Source of the DNA: Streptomyces dengpaensis
GTDB lineage: Bacteria; Actinomycetota; Actinomycetes; Streptomycetales; Streptomycetaceae
Length of the DNA stretch: 64,000 nt
Reading direction: 5' to 3'
Assembly (NCBI RefSeq): GCF_002946835.1
Contig: NZ_CP026652.1
Span: forward strand, 620,001-684,000
The position numbers were made by a program, and so were the translations under genes. The notes beneath the pieces were generated by a model. The model did not search any database. It was not told the DNA's origin and worked only from the letters and a program-made list of their open reading frames with translations. Position 1 is the first letter of the stretch, and each line of letters opens with the position of its first letter. Of this stretch, positions 8,594 to 17,798 are shown one piece after another.

Positions 8594-9226
8594 TCAGTGC
8601 CCCCGCGCGATCCATTCCTCCAGATGCGGTGCCTCGGCGCCGATCGTGGTCGACTCCCCGTGGCCCGTACGGACGACCGTGTCGGGCGGAAGGACCAGCA
8701 GGCGTTCGCGGATCGAATCGATGATCGTCGGGAAGTGGGAGTAGGAGCGCCCGGTGGCTCCCGGGCCGCCCTTGAAGAGCGTGTCGCCGGTGAAGACGGT
8801 GCCCAGGCCGGGGTCGTACAGGCAGACCGCGCCGAAGGCGTGGCCCGGGGTGTGCAGGACGGTCAGGTCGGCGCCGGCCGCCTCGATGACCAGGCCGTCC
8901 TCCAGCCAGGCGTCGGGGAGGCGGTCGGGGTGGGTCTGTTTCCACAGCGGCAGGTCGTCGGGGTGCAGCCAGATCGTGGCGCCGGTGCGCTCGGCGAGGG
9001 CGGGGGCGGCGTCGATGTGGTCGTTGTGGGCGTGGGTGCAGACGATGGCGAGGAGCCGCCGGTCGCCGACCGCCTCCGCGATGGCGTCCGCGTCGTGGGC
9101 GGCGTCGATGACGATGGCCTCGTGGTCGTCGCCGACGATCCAGACGTTGTTCTCGACGTCCCAGGTGCCGCCGTCGAGCGAGAACGTTCCCGCGGTGACG
9201 AGGCGTTCGATGCGGGTGGTCATCAC
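8594..9226 (-). CDS. MBL-fold metallo-hydrolase (glyoxalase II-like), partner of MscR
   Basis: 210 residues. The metal motif HAHNDHID supplies the binuclear Zn/Fe site; further ligands lie in HTPGHAFG and FTGDTLF. The ATG overlaps the stop of the upstream gene (ATGA at 9223-9226), so translation is coupled. In actinobacteria a hydrolase of this kind commonly follows S-(hydroxymethyl)mycothiol dehydrogenase, where it is thought to split the S-formyl-mycothiol product to formate and mycothiol. Function here is inferred from that pairing and the fold. Confidence 0.88.
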   Translation of the reverse strand: MMTTRIERLVTAGTFSLDGGTWDVENNVWIVGDDHEAIVIDAAHDADAIAEAVGDRRLLAIVCTHAHNDHIDAAPALAERTGATIWLHPDDLPLWKQTHPDRLPDAWLEDGLVIEAAGADLTVLHTPGHAFGAVCLYDPGLGTVFTGDTLFKGGPGATGRSYSHFPTIIDSIRERLLVLPPDTVVRTGHGESTTIGAEAPHLEEWIARGH

Positions 9227-10308
9227 AGCACCACCACCGAGCGCAGGACGTCGCCGTGCCGCATCCGCTCGAAGGCCGCCTCCACCTCGTCCAGGCCGAT
9301 CGTCTCGGAAACGAACGCGCCCAGGTCGAGGCGTCCCTGGAGGTGCAGGTCGATCAGCATCGGGAAGTCGCGGGAGGGCAGGCAGTCGCCGTACCAGGAC
9401 GACTTGAGGGCGCCGCCGCGTCCGAAGACGTCGAGCAGCGGCAGGTCGAGCTTCATCTCCGGGGTGGGTACGCCGACGAGGACGACGGTGCCGGCGAGGT
9501 CACGGGCGTAGAAGGCCTGCTCGTACGTGTCCGGGCGGCCGACGGCCTCGATGACGACGTCGGCTCCGAAGCCGCCGGTGAGTTCGCGGATGGCCTCGAC
9601 GGGGTCGGTCTCCCGGGAGTTGACGGTGTGGGTGGCGCCCAGCTTCTCGGCCGTCGTGAGCTTCCGGTCGTCGATGTCCACGGCGATGATCTTCGCCGCG
9701 CCCGCGAGACGGGATCCGGCGATCGCCGCGTCGCCGACGCCTCCGCAGCCGATGACCGCGACCGAGTCGCCCCGGCCGACGTTGCCGGTGTTGATGGCGG
9801 CCCCGAGTCCGGCCATCACGCCGCAGCCGAGGAGTCCTGCCACCGCCGGGGAGACGGCCGGGTCGACCTTGGTGCACTGTCCGGCGGCGACGAGCGTCTT
9901 CTCGGCGAAGGCGCCGATGCCGAGGGCCGGGGACAGCTCCGTGCCGTCCGTGAGCGTCATCTTCTGCCGCGCGTTGTGCGTGTTGAAGCAGTACCAGGGG
10001 CGACCGCGCAGACAGGCCCGGCACTGTCCGCACACCGCACGCCAGTTGAGGACGACGAAGTCGCCGGGCACGATGTCCTGGACGCCCTCGCCGACCGACT
10101 CCACGATCCCCGCCGCCTCGTGACCGAGCAGGAACGGGAAGTCGTCGCTGATGCCGCCCTCTTTGTAGTGCAGGTCGGTGTGGCAAACTCCGCACGCCTG
10201 GACCTGCACCACGGCCTCTCCCGGCCCCGGATCCGGCACGACGACGGTCTCGATGCGCACCGGCTCGTTCTTGCCCGGTGCGATCACGCCGCGTACATCC
10301 TGCGCCAT
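9223..10308 (-). CDS. mscR: S-(hydroxymethyl)mycothiol dehydrogenase (formaldehyde detoxification)
   Basis: 361 residues, the usual family length. It is a zinc-dependent medium-chain alcohol dehydrogenase: catalytic zinc region CGVCHTD (Cys42) and GHEAAG (His63), structural zinc Cys93, Cys96, Cys99 and Cys107, and the cofactor motif GCGGVGDAA followed by AVDIDD (NAD-type). The enzyme oxidises the spontaneous adduct of formaldehyde and mycothiol, the actinobacterial thiol. It forms a two-gene coupled operon with the MBL hydrolase and is divergent from an ABC exporter. Assignment to MscR rather than a generic alcohol dehydrogenase rests on overall sequence and the coupled MBL gene. Confidence 0.92.
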   Translation of the reverse strand: MAQDVRGVIAPGKNEPVRIETVVVPDPGPGEAVVQVQACGVCHTDLHYKEGGISDDFPFLLGHEAAGIVESVGEGVQDIVPGDFVVLNWRAVCGQCRACLRGRPWYCFNTHNARQKMTLTDGTELSPALGIGAFAEKTLVAAGQCTKVDPAVSPAVAGLLGCGVMAGLGAAINTGNVGRGDSVAVIGCGGVGDAAIAGSRLAGAAKIIAVDIDDRKLTTAEKLGATHTVNSRETDPVEAIRELTGGFGADVVIEAVGRPDTYEQAFYARDLAGTVVLVGVPTPEMKLDLPLLDVFGRGGALKSSWYGDCLPSRDFPMLIDLHLQGRLDLGAFVSETIGLDEVEAAFERMRHGDVLRSVVVL

Positions 10309-10677
10309 GTGATGAGCCCTTTCCGTAGGTCGACGTTCCGTCAGCCGACCCTACGGCGTGACCGACCGGTAGCAGGCGAGGTGGCGCTGGCCGCCGCGCT
10401 CCCGTCACCACCACCCGCGGCACGGCGGCGCCGCCGGCCGAGCTGCCGCACAGCCGGCCACGGGCCGCCGGCCTCGACGCGCCCCTGGCCCCGGCCCGCT
10501 TGAGCGCGGCCTTGGCCCCGGCCCGCCGGCCTCGGGGCGGCCTTGGCCACGCTCACCGGCCGCCGGCACCTGACGTACCTCGAACTCGGCCCAGGCTACG
10601 GCCAGGTGACCGATTCCCGGTCGGCGTCCTCCCCGACGTAGCCTGAACGCCCCGTACCGACCCCCGCAAGGAGCGCC
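10309..10677. promoter_or_regulatory. Divergent intergenic region mscR / ABC exporter
   Basis: 369 bp. Part of it (about 10400-10560) is low-complexity GGCC-rich sequence with imperfect copies of CGGCCTTGGCCCCGGCCCGC, enough to create spurious open frames. I find no gene-like sequence. It must contain the mscR promoter at its left and the ABC exporter promoter at its right; AAGGAGCGCC just before 10678 is the ribosome binding site. Confidence 0.45.
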
Positions 10678-12432
10678 GTGAGCATCCCCCGGACCGAGCC
10701 CGACCCGCCCGCGTGGCGCCTGCTGCTCGGGTATGTACGACCGCACCGATGGGCGCTGCTCGCGGGCGCGTTGCTGGCGCTCGCGACCGGGGCCACCGGT
10801 CTCGTGCTGCCGCTGGTGGCGCGCGGGCTCATCGAGGACCTGGCGCACGACCGGCCCATCGGACGGGCACTGCTCGCCATGGCGGCACTCGTGGTCGCCA
10901 ACGCGGCCGTGGGGGCGCTGGGTTCGTATGTCCTGCGACGCACCGCCGAGTCGGTGGTGCTCGGCGCGCGGCGCGCCCTGTCGTCATATCTGCTGCGGCT
11001 GCGCATACCCGCCGTGGACCGCAGCGAACCGGGCGACCTGATGGCCCGGATCACCTCCGACACGACCCTGTTGCGCGAGGTCACGACCGACTCCCTCGTC
11101 GGCATCGGCACCGGCGGACTGACCCTCGTCGCGACGGTGGTGATGATGGGCCTGGTCGACGTGACGCTGCTCGGTGTCACGCTGGGGGTGATCCTCTGCG
11201 CGGGCACGGTGCTCGGCGTGATCGTGCCCCGCATCAACCGGGCGAGCAAGCAGGCGCAGGACGCCGTCGGCGTGATGGGCGCCTCCCTAGAACGGATCCT
11301 CGGCGCGCTGCGCACCGTCAAGGCGTCCGGCGCCGAGCACCGTGAGGAGCAGACCATCCACGCGGCGGCCGAGGAGTCGTGGCGGCAGAGCGTACGGGCC
11401 GCAAAGTGGTCGGCGGCCGCGGGCAATACGGCCGGTCTGGCGATGCAGATCGCGTTCATCACGGTGCTCGCGGTGGGCGGTGCGCGGGTCGCGACCGGCG
11501 CCATCGGCGTGGGCACGCTGGTCGCCTTCCTCCTCTACGTCTTCTATCTGATGTCGCCGATCCAGCAGGTGGTCGGCGCGATCACGCAGTACCAGACCGG
11601 TGCCGCCGCACTCGCGCGGATCCAGGAGGCGCTGCGGCTGCCGGCCGAACCGGTGGCCCTGCCCGCGCCGTTGCCGTCCGGGGGCGCCGAACCGGCCGCG
11701 CTCGCCTTCGACGACGTCCGCTTCCGGTACGCCGACGACCTTCCGTACGTCCACCATGGTGTGACCTTCGCCGTTCCGGCCCGCGGTATGACCGCGTTCG
11801 TCGGTCCTTCCGGCGCGGGCAAGACCACCGTCTTCTCGCTCATCGAGCGGTTCTACGACCCCGAGGAGGGCGTGATCACGCTCGACGGCCTTGCGCTGGA
11901 GCAGTGGGATCTGCCCCAGCTCCGTTCCGCCATCGGCTATGTGGAGCAGGACGCGCCGGTCCTGTCGGGCTCTCTGCGCGACAATCTGCTGCTCGGCAAT
12001 CCGGAGGCCGACGACGCCGACCTCACGCGCGTACTGAAGACGACCCGCCTGGACGGGCTGGTCGCGCGGCTGCCGCGCGGCCTGGACACCCTCGTCGGCC
12101 ACCGCGGCACCAAGCTGTCCGGCGGCGAGCGCCAACGCGTCGCCATCGGCCGCGCCCTGCTGCGCCGGCCCCGCCTGCTGCTCCTGGACGAGGCGACGTC
12201 GCAGCTCGACGCCGTCAATGAGGCGGCGTTGCGCGACACGGTCGCCGATGTCGCCCGGACGACCACGGTCCTGGTGGTCGCGCACCGGCTGTCCACCGTC
12301 ACGATGGCCGACCGCATCGTCGTCATGGACGCGGGCCGCATCCGCGCCGTCGGCACGCACCGCGAACTCGTCGCCTCGGATCCCCTCTACGCCGAACTGG
12401 CCGCCACCCAGTTCCTCGCGACCGCCGGCTAG
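10678..12432 (+). CDS. ABC transporter, fused permease-ATPase (exporter half-transporter)
   Basis: 584 residues with a GTG start after AAGGAG. Residues about 1-320 carry six membrane helices of the ABC type 1 exporter domain; the rest is the ATPase with Walker [11 protein letters not shown]-loop YVEQDAPV, signature LSGGERQ and Walker B LLLLDEAT followed by SQLD, then the H-loop AHRLST. Half-size exporters work as homodimers, often for lipids, drugs or peptides; substrate unknown. The gene stands alone. Confidence 0.92.
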   Translation: MSIPRTEPDPPAWRLLLGYVRPHRWALLAGALLALATGATGLVLPLVARGLIEDLAHDRPIGRALLAMAALVVANAAVGALGSYVLRRTAESVVLGARRALSSYLLRLRIPAVDRSEPGDLMARITSDTTLLREVTTDSLVGIGTGGLTLVATVVMMGLVDVTLLGVTLGVILCAGTVLGVIVPRINRASKQAQDAVGVMGASLERILGALRTVKASGAEHREEQTIHAAAEESWRQSVRAAKWSAAAGNTAGLAMQIAFITVLAVGGARVATGAIGVGTLVAFLLYVFYLMSPIQQVVGAITQYQTGAAALARIQEALRLPAEPVALPAPLPSGGAEPAALAFDDVRFRYADDLPYVHHGVTFAVPARGMTAFVGPSGAGKTTVFSLIERFYDPEEGVITLDGLALEQWDLPQLRSAIGYVEQDAPVLSGSLRDNLLLGNPEADDADLTRVLKTTRLDGLVARLPRGLDTLVGHRGTKLSGGERQRVAIGRALLRRPRLLLLDEATSQLDAVNEAALRDTVADVARTTTVLVVAHRLSTVTMADRIVVMDAGRIRAVGTHRELVASDPLYAELAATQFLATAG

Positions 12433-12568
12433 CCCTCCAAAGGTGCCGCCGGTCGCACGGCCACGGCGGCGGTCTTCTCGCCCTCGTGCAGGAGACCGCC
12501 GGCGCCCGCCTCCGCGAACACGTTGTAGGGACCATTGACACCCGCGCGTGCCGCTCTGACGCAAAACA

Positions 12569-12994
12569 GTGGATAAAACTTCACTCAGCGAACGAGCGAG
12601 CCGCTCGGCCCTCTGGTTCGTGCTCACCGCGGCCGGGGCACTGCTGCTCAAGGCACATCTCCCGCTGGGCGTGACGTACGCCGTCGTCGCGATCACGGGA
12701 GTCTGGCTGTTCAGCGCGCAGGTGATGGTGTACGCCACCGCCAACACGGTCTACCGCGAAAGTGAGCGCGCTGCCGGGCTCGGCCTCGTCACCGGGGTCG
12801 GCCGCACCGGCGCCGTCGTCGGGCCCTGGCTGATCGGCTCGCTCGCCGCGAACGGCCACCAGAACTGGGGCTTCACCACATTCGCCCTGACCGGGCTGCT
12901 CGGCGCGGTGGCGATCGCGCTCATACCGCTGGCCCGGCGCACGAGCCGGCGGCAGCGAGCCGCCACGTCGGGCCTCGTCGCCGCGGAGGCGTGA
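12569..12994 (+). pseudogene. MFS transporter remnant, C-terminal third (aromatic acid:H+ symporter type)
   Basis: 141 codons covering only the last three or four membrane helices. LTAAGALLLKAHLPLGVTYA and ESERAAGLGLVTGVGRTGAV are typical of the C-terminal half of AAHS-type benzoate/aromatic acid symporters, which have about 450 residues. The N-terminal two-thirds are missing and there is no ribosome binding site at the ATG. The preceding 136 bp (12433-12568) also contain an open minus-strand stretch of about 34 codons ending at 12430 that looks like another gene tail, unidentified. Confidence 0.7.
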
Positions 12995-13018
12995 ACGACG
13001 GCGGGGCGTGAACGACGG

Positions 13019-13056
13019 CGAGCCCCGGCAGAACGTCCATGTTCTGCCGCGGCTCG
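13019..13056. terminator. Strong stem-loop terminator candidate
   Basis: 16-nt arms CGAGCCCCGGCAGAAC / GTTCTGCCGCGGCTCG with a single internal mismatch and a 6-nt loop (GTCCAT). It lies between the MFS remnant and the convergent small secreted protein gene and could serve both strands. Confidence 0.7.
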
Positions 13057-13117
13057 CCATGACCGAACGGTGTCGTCGTACCCGAAGGACGTCGCGCCCG
13101 AGCGGTGTCGCGCCGAC

Positions 13118-13411
13118 CTACTCGATGCCCGACAGGAGCCCGGTGACGGGGGCGGCCAGATCGGTCACCTGGTGCAACTCGTTGAGGTCGTTCAGACGGT
13201 TGAGACCGGCCAGCTGCTCGGAGGGCCGCGGGATTTGACCCCGGTGCTCGGCGGGAATGTCACTCACCGCGAGCGAGTCGAGCTCGGCGATCGGGTTCAG
13301 CTTCCCCGGGTCCCGGGCCTCGGAGCCGGCCGCGATCGCCAGCGGCGCGGCGAGGCCCGTGACACCGACGGCGAGACCAACGGCGGCGACCATACGTCGT
13401 GTTGAGATCAT
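13118..13411 (-). CDS. Small secreted protein with C-terminal VTDLAAPVTGLL motif
   Basis: 97 residues from the ATG at 13411. A clear signal peptide (STRRMVAAVGLAVGVTGLAA, cleavage near LAIAAG) leaves a mature protein of about 70 residues, without cysteines, rich in Leu/Asn/Asp, ending LNELHQVTDLAAPVTGLLSG. Such small proteins are widespread in Streptomyces and of unknown function. The C-terminal motif closely resembles the repeated motif in the exported leader peptide at 33789-34004 (VTELVDGVAPVSGLVG), a link not explained by any family I know. Confidence 0.75.
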   Translation of the reverse strand: MISTRRMVAAVGLAVGVTGLAAPLAIAAGSEARDPGKLNPIAELDSLAVSDIPAEHRGQIPRPSEQLAGLNRLNDLNELHQVTDLAAPVTGLLSGIE

Positions 13412-13581
13412 GCTTTCAGCAACGCCCCCGGGGACGGGCGGACACGGCCGTGCCGCGTCGCTCACCCGAGAGGCTCATCGGGCGGTTGCGCTTGCCGTGG
13501 ACCGTGCGGCGGAGGAGTCTCGGAGGTGAGGCCCTTCGCGGTCCACTCCTCGCTGGTCCGCGGCCTTCCAAGGAGGTCACT

Positions 13582-13947
13582 ATGGGCACCGCGGCAGGCC
13601 CCGCCTTCGACACCGAAACGCTGCGCCGGGGCATTGAAGGACACAATGCGGCAGATCTGCTGTCGCTCTACGCCGACGACGCGGAACTGCGCGTCGTCGA
13701 CCGCAACACCCAACCCAGCCACCCGATGATCAAACACGGTCGCGCCGAGATCGCCGAGATGCTCAACGACGTCTACAGCCGTGACATGACGCACAAGCTG
13801 GAGCAGTGCGTCATCCAGGGCGACCATGTCGCCTACACCGAGTCCTGCGAGTACCCGGACGGTGTGAAGGTACTGGCTACGTCGATGATGTCGCTGCGCG
13901 ACGGCAAGATCGCCGATCAGACACTCGTGCAGGCATGGGACGAGTAG
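13582..13947 (+). CDS. SnoaL-like / NTF2-fold protein
   Basis: 121 residues. The ATG follows a strong AAGGAGG 5 nt upstream; a longer frame starting at 13399 is not needed. The sequence begins with TETLRRGIEGHNAADLLSLYADDAELRVVD, the usual start of the SnoaL-like alpha+beta barrel, and ends YPDGVKVLATSMMSLRDGKIADQTLVQAWD, the matching C-terminal sheet. Members include polyketide cyclases and many uncharacterised ligand-binding proteins. No partner gene is adjacent, so the role is unknown. Confidence 0.85.
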   Translation: MGTAAGPAFDTETLRRGIEGHNAADLLSLYADDAELRVVDRNTQPSHPMIKHGRAEIAEMLNDVYSRDMTHKLEQCVIQGDHVAYTESCEYPDGVKVLATSMMSLRDGKIADQTLVQAWDE

Positions 13948-14167
13948 GAAGGGACTGGCCGAGGGTCCAGATCAGGTCCCATCTGACCTGGACCTTTTCG
14001 GCGAGTGCGGCGATGGGCCGGTCGCGTACCGGCCGGAGGCGGCTGCCACGCCCCATGTCCGCGGCAGCTCTGCGAGCGTCCGCCTCACTGCTGGGCTCAG
14101 TGCTGCGCGCGGCGCGTTCCCACTCTCGTCCGCCGGCACCGCGCGCCGCCCGGCGGCATCGCATCCG

Positions 14168-14213
14168 GCGCCGGTGAACTGGGCCCGTGGGCGCCGGTGA
14201 ACTGGGCCCGTGG
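14168..14213. repeat. Tandem 23-bp duplication
   Basis: Two exact, adjacent copies beginning GCGCCGGTGAACTGGGCCC (14168-14190, 14191-14213), just before the FolD remnant. The upstream stretch 13948-14167 holds no intact gene; one minus-strand frame there (with ADARRAAADMGRGSRL and IAALAEKVQVRWDLI) looks protein-like but has no credible start. Confidence 0.85.
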
Positions 14214-14428
14214 AGGGGCGAACCACGTCGTGCGGCGAGGACATCAAGCCGGGAGCCGTCGTCATCGATGCGGGCTACAACCCCGGGAACATCGGCGACG
14301 TCGACTTCGACACCGCCCGCGAGCGGGCAGGCCTGATCACGCCCGTGCCGGGTGGCGTCGGTCCGATGACGATCGCGGTCCTGCTGGAACAGACCGTGAC
14401 CGGGGCGGAGCGCCAACTCGGCGTCTGA
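14210..14428 (+). pseudogene. folD: FolD remnant (C-terminal end of methylenetetrahydrofolate dehydrogenase/cyclohydrolase)
   Basis: The last about 65 residues of FolD are recognisable: [22 protein letters not shown], then the family signature [20 protein letters not shown]. Intact FolD has about 285 residues; the catalytic Lys region and the first Rossmann half are absent and replaced by the 23-bp duplication. It cannot be functional. A complete folD is expected elsewhere in the genome. Confidence 0.82.
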
Positions 14429-14483
14429 GAACCGCGCTTCGGGCGCTGCCGGCCTGGCGCGCGCTGCGCCCCGGCGGCGCCCG

Positions 14484-15269
14484 TCAGTCCACCACCTGGC
14501 CGCAGCTGACATTGGGGACCGCGCCGGTCATGGCGCCGGCGTAGTCCGATGCCATGAGCGCCGCGACGTTACCGACGTCAGCGAGCGAGGGCAGGCGTTT
14601 CAGCAACGTCATGTCCGTGAGACTGGCGATGAACTCGTCACGCGTCATCCCGGCAGCGGCCGCGTGCTTGTCCAGCACCTCCTGGATCGACTCCACCGAT
14701 CCGGCCGAGCGCAGACAGATGACGCGCACCCCCTGGGGTCCGAGCTCCGCCGCCAGCGTGCGAGAAAAGCCCTCCAGCGCGGCGCAGCTGACGCCGAAGC
14801 CGCCGACGAGGGGGAAAGGTACCCGGGCGGGGGTCGCCGTGATCATCATGATCACACCCGAACCCGCCTCGATCATGTACGGTGCGACCGCCTTCGCGGT
14901 CAGGAACTGCGTTCTGGTCGCGAGGGTGACCGGGCGCGCGAAGTCGTCGTAGGACATCTCGATGAGCGGTGTCCCCTGAACTTCGTCCAGTCCGATGGCG
15001 TTGAACGAAACGTCAACTCTCCCGGCTTCCTTGACGATCCCGGCGACGCACTCGTTCACGGACTGCTCGTCGAGCGCATCGACCTGAGCCGTCGCGGCCG
15101 TTCCTCCCGCGGCGGAGATCTCCGCGGCCACGGCCTCGAGTGTGGCCCGTGTACGACCGGCGAGGAAGACCCTGGCTCCCTCCCGGGCAAAGGCACGAGC
15201 GACCGCGCCGCCAATCGCCCCACCGGCTCCGTAGATCACGGCGTTCTTGTCTGCGAGCAACATAGGCAT
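14484..15269 (-). CDS. SDR-family oxidoreductase
   Basis: 261 residues from the ATG at 15269 (MPMLLADKNAV; a second ATG at 15263). Cofactor motif GAGGAIGGAVA, then AGRTRATL after beta-2 (basic: NADPH preference). The usual NNAG is SFNAIG and the catalytic Tyr is not in a standard YxxxK: the region reads GGFGVSCAALEGFSRTLA. The missing Tyr-Lys pair suggests an atypical or catalytically altered member. C-terminal TGAVPNVSCGQVVD is the usual SDR end. Upstream lies a 329-bp stretch and then a TetR regulator in the same direction, which may control it. Confidence 0.8.
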   Translation of the reverse strand: MPMLLADKNAVIYGAGGAIGGAVARAFAREGARVFLAGRTRATLEAVAAEISAAGGTAATAQVDALDEQSVNECVAGIVKEAGRVDVSFNAIGLDEVQGTPLIEMSYDDFARPVTLATRTQFLTAKAVAPYMIEAGSGVIMMITATPARVPFPLVGGFGVSCAALEGFSRTLAAELGPQGVRVICLRSAGSVESIQEVLDKHAAAAGMTRDEFIASLTDMTLLKRLPSLADVGNVAALMASDYAGAMTGAVPNVSCGQVVD

Positions 15270-15598
15270 CAGGGGTGGTCGCGCGGATGGAGCATCTGTC
15301 CCTGGAACCATCGTCCGCGCGAGCAGGCCAGATCGCACCTCGGGCCCCCGCCGCGGTTCCGGGCACCGATCGGGTGCGGCTCCTTGGTGAGCGCGGCCCG
15401 GTCCTCGGTGATCTTCGGCCGCCGCCCGCCGACCCATCAGGAGCATCCGGGAGGATCCGGGAGGATCCGTCGACGAGATGCCGCAGCATGGGTACGTAGA
15501 ACGCGGGTTGGGCGTTGTCCGGGCGCGGAAAGCCATCGCGGAACGTGTTGGCTGTGCTGGTGGAATCGAGCCGCTGCGTTGACCGTTAGGCGGGGCCG
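15270..15598. other. Gap without a recognisable intact gene
   Basis: 329 bp between the SDR start and the TetR stop. Minus-strand frames contain short protein-like stretches (DGFPRPDNAQPAFYVPML near 15500; ITEDRAALTKEPHPIG near 15400) in different frames, so this may be a decayed gene. A 10-bp direct repeat GGAGGATCCG occurs near 15450-15470. Confidence 0.4.
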
Positions 15599-16294
15599 TC
15601 ATCGCGCTTCGCGCTCGTCCTCACACGCCGTACGGGCTGGAAGAGGACACCACCCCGCCGGCCGCAGGATCCCCAGCAGTTGCCGGACCAGTTCGTCCAC
15701 CACCTCGTCGAGCGTCGCGGCCACCCAGCCCGCGCGCCAGTCATGGAGGAGGCCGTTGACGCTGCCGATGAACGCGGTCGCCGCGATCCGGTAGTCGCGC
15801 GGTGCCGCCTCCCCGTGGGCGGCCGCGGCCGCCGCCTCCGCGCAGATGAAGTCCACCCAGCGGGCACGGCGGGCGAGCCGTTGTTCCTCCAACCGGGGGC
15901 TCACACCGATGATTTCGACGAAGGTGATGCGGATGCGCCGCGGATCGCTCGTCACATTCGCGGCATACGCGCGGAAGACCGCCGTCACCCGCTCGGCGAG
16001 CGGCAGGTCCCGCGCGTCGACGAGCGCGGCAAGGGCGGCCTCCTCGGCCCAGTCGTTGACCTGGAGGTGCAGCGCGGCCAGGACGTCTTCGAGGGTGCGG
16101 AACTCCTCGTAGAACTGTCGCGTCGACAGACCCGCCGCCTCGCTGAGCGCCGCGACGGTCGTGGACCGATAGCCGGGGCTGTCGCCGAACAGCTGGAGCG
16201 CGGCGTCCAGGAAGCGGCGTCGCCGCTCGGCCTGCCGCTCTTCGGCGGACCTGCCGCCGTAGCGACCGGTCGGCGTCTTGAGCCTGCCCGCCAA
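15599..16294 (-). CDS. TetR-family transcriptional regulator
   Basis: 231 residues. N-terminal helix-turn-helix: RRRFLDAALQLFGDSPGYRSTTVAALSEAAGLSTRQFYEEF, residues about 25-65. The C-terminal ligand domain contains a TetR_C-like segment (FRAYAANVTSDPRRIRITFVE). Ligand unknown. It is divergent from the beta-propeller gene with 167 bp between them, and that interval contains a palindrome (16371-16386) suitable as its operator. Confidence 0.88.
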   Translation of the reverse strand: MAGRLKTPTGRYGGRSAEERQAERRRRFLDAALQLFGDSPGYRSTTVAALSEAAGLSTRQFYEEFRTLEDVLAALHLQVNDWAEEAALAALVDARDLPLAERVTAVFRAYAANVTSDPRRIRITFVEIIGVSPRLEEQRLARRARWVDFICAEAAAAAAHGEAAPRDYRIAATAFIGSVNGLLHDWRAGWVAATLDEVVDELVRQLLGILRPAGWCPLPARTACEDEREAR

Positions 16295-16370
16295 CTGCCC
16301 CTCCTCGCCCTGGTCGGCCGTTCGGTCAATTTTGTCGTGTACGCGGTCTTGTGGAGAAGGCCGCCCCCTC

Positions 16371-16386
16371 CTTACTTTTCAGTAAG
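16371..16386. promoter_or_regulatory. Palindromic operator candidate (TetR)
   Basis: CTTAC-TTTTCA-GTAAG, a 5-bp-arm inverted repeat in the otherwise GC-rich divergent region. It lies 76 bp before the beta-propeller start and 77 bp before the TetR start, the usual place for TetR autoregulation. Confidence 0.5.
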
Positions 16387-16461
16387 TTCACTCTGAATGC
16401 GCTCGTGTTCAGATTCCTCGCCCTGTCACGGCACGCCCCCACCCCAGAGGAGAGAGCAGTC

Positions 16462-17712
16462 ATGCCTGCCTTCAGAACCAGGCACCTTTGCTCCGTAGCC
16501 GCCGCCCTCGCCCTGACCGTCACCGCTCCCGCGACCGCCGCCACCCGTGCCGACACCTCCGCCGCCGCCCTCCGCGAGGTGCTGTTCGTGGCCAACAACT
16601 GGGACGGCACCGCGGATGTCATCAAGTCGACCGGCGACTTCGCGAAGATCGGCCGGATCGACGTCATCCCGGACAAGGACACGCGGATGGCGGAGATCAG
16701 CGCCAATCCGATCAAGTGGGCCTATTTCCTGGCCATCCGCAACAGCGTCGGCGAGGGACACGACCAGTTCGCCGACGACATGTACTCCACGCCGGACGGG
16801 AAGTCGGTGGTCGTCTCCCGTCCGAGCTTCGCCGATGTCGTCTCGATCGACCTCGCCAGCGGGCAGATCAACTGGCGTTTCCCGGTGTCCGGTTACCGTG
16901 CGGACCACATGGCGGTCTCCCCCGACGGCACCCGGGTCGCGGTCTCGGCCTCGACCGCGAACACCGTGCACGTGCTGAACATCGGCACCGGTCAGCAGCT
17001 CGGTTCGTTCGCGACCGGCGACAAGCCGCACGAGAACGTCTTCTCCAAGGACGGCAAGTACATCTGGAACATGTCCATCGGCGAGGTGAACACGGCGCTC
17101 GACGACCCGTTCTGGGACTGGACGAAGGGCGACCGGCGCATCACGGTCGCGGATGCGACGACCTACCGGCAGGTCAAGGTCATCGACATGCGGCAGCGGC
17201 TGGACGCGATCGGCCTCAAGGACCACTCGGACGCCGTCCGCCCGGCCGCGTTCTCGCCCGACGAGTCCAAGCTCTACTTCCAGGTCTCGTTCTTCAACGG
17301 CTTCTTCGAGTACGACGTCGCGACGGACAAGATCACCCGTACGAAGACCCTGCCGAAGAACCCGGCGACCGGCGACGACCGCACCACCTTCGTCAACGAC
17401 TCGCGCCATCACGGCATTTCGATGAAGCCGGACGGCAGCAAGCTGTGCGTCGCGGGCACCATGGACGACTACGCGACCGTCGTCGACCGCGCCACGCTCC
17501 AGGAGGGCCCGCTCGTCACCGCCTCCAAGCCCTACTGGGCCACGGTCAGCGGCGACGGTGCCTCCTGCGTCGTGTCAGAGAGCGGCGCCGACCAGGTCAC
17601 GGCCATCGACTTCGCCACGGGCCGCAAGACGGTGTCCGTGCCGGTGGGCGACCATCCGCAGCGGGTACGACTGGGCCATGTGGCGGCGGACTGGACGGGC
17701 CCGGCCTCCTGA
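16462..17712 (+). CDS. Secreted YncE-like beta-propeller protein
   Basis: 416 residues from the ATG at 16462 (AGGAGAGAG upstream). Signal peptide: RHLCSVAAALALTVTAPATAA. The mature part is a series of propeller blades of the YVTN/YncE type with repeated turns such as SPDGTRVAVS, FSKDGKYIW, FSPDESKLYF, MKPDGSKLCV and SGDGASCVVS. These domains bind ligands or partners and have no common catalytic activity. The DNA between this gene and TetR suggests a regulated, inducible exported protein. Confidence 0.85.
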   Translation: MPAFRTRHLCSVAAALALTVTAPATAATRADTSAAALREVLFVANNWDGTADVIKSTGDFAKIGRIDVIPDKDTRMAEISANPIKWAYFLAIRNSVGEGHDQFADDMYSTPDGKSVVVSRPSFADVVSIDLASGQINWRFPVSGYRADHMAVSPDGTRVAVSASTANTVHVLNIGTGQQLGSFATGDKPHENVFSKDGKYIWNMSIGEVNTALDDPFWDWTKGDRRITVADATTYRQVKVIDMRQRLDAIGLKDHSDAVRPAAFSPDESKLYFQVSFFNGFFEYDVATDKITRTKTLPKNPATGDDRTTFVNDSRHHGISMKPDGSKLCVAGTMDDYATVVDRATLQEGPLVTASKPYWATVSGDGASCVVSESGADQVTAIDFATGRKTVSVPVGDHPQRVRLGHVAADWTGPAS

Positions 17713-17798
17713 ACCCCGGCCAACTGCCGTTGTCGGGCTGGCAGATGACCGGCCCGGCTGCGGCTACCGGGTATAAGCGGGCCAGAACAAGGGGCGCC

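Noticed and set aside
13877..14512. Minus-strand frame with protein-like segment ADARRAAADMGRGSRL
   Set aside because: Composition is protein-like over about 60 codons, but there is no credible start and it overlaps the FolD remnant antisense. Perhaps a fragment.
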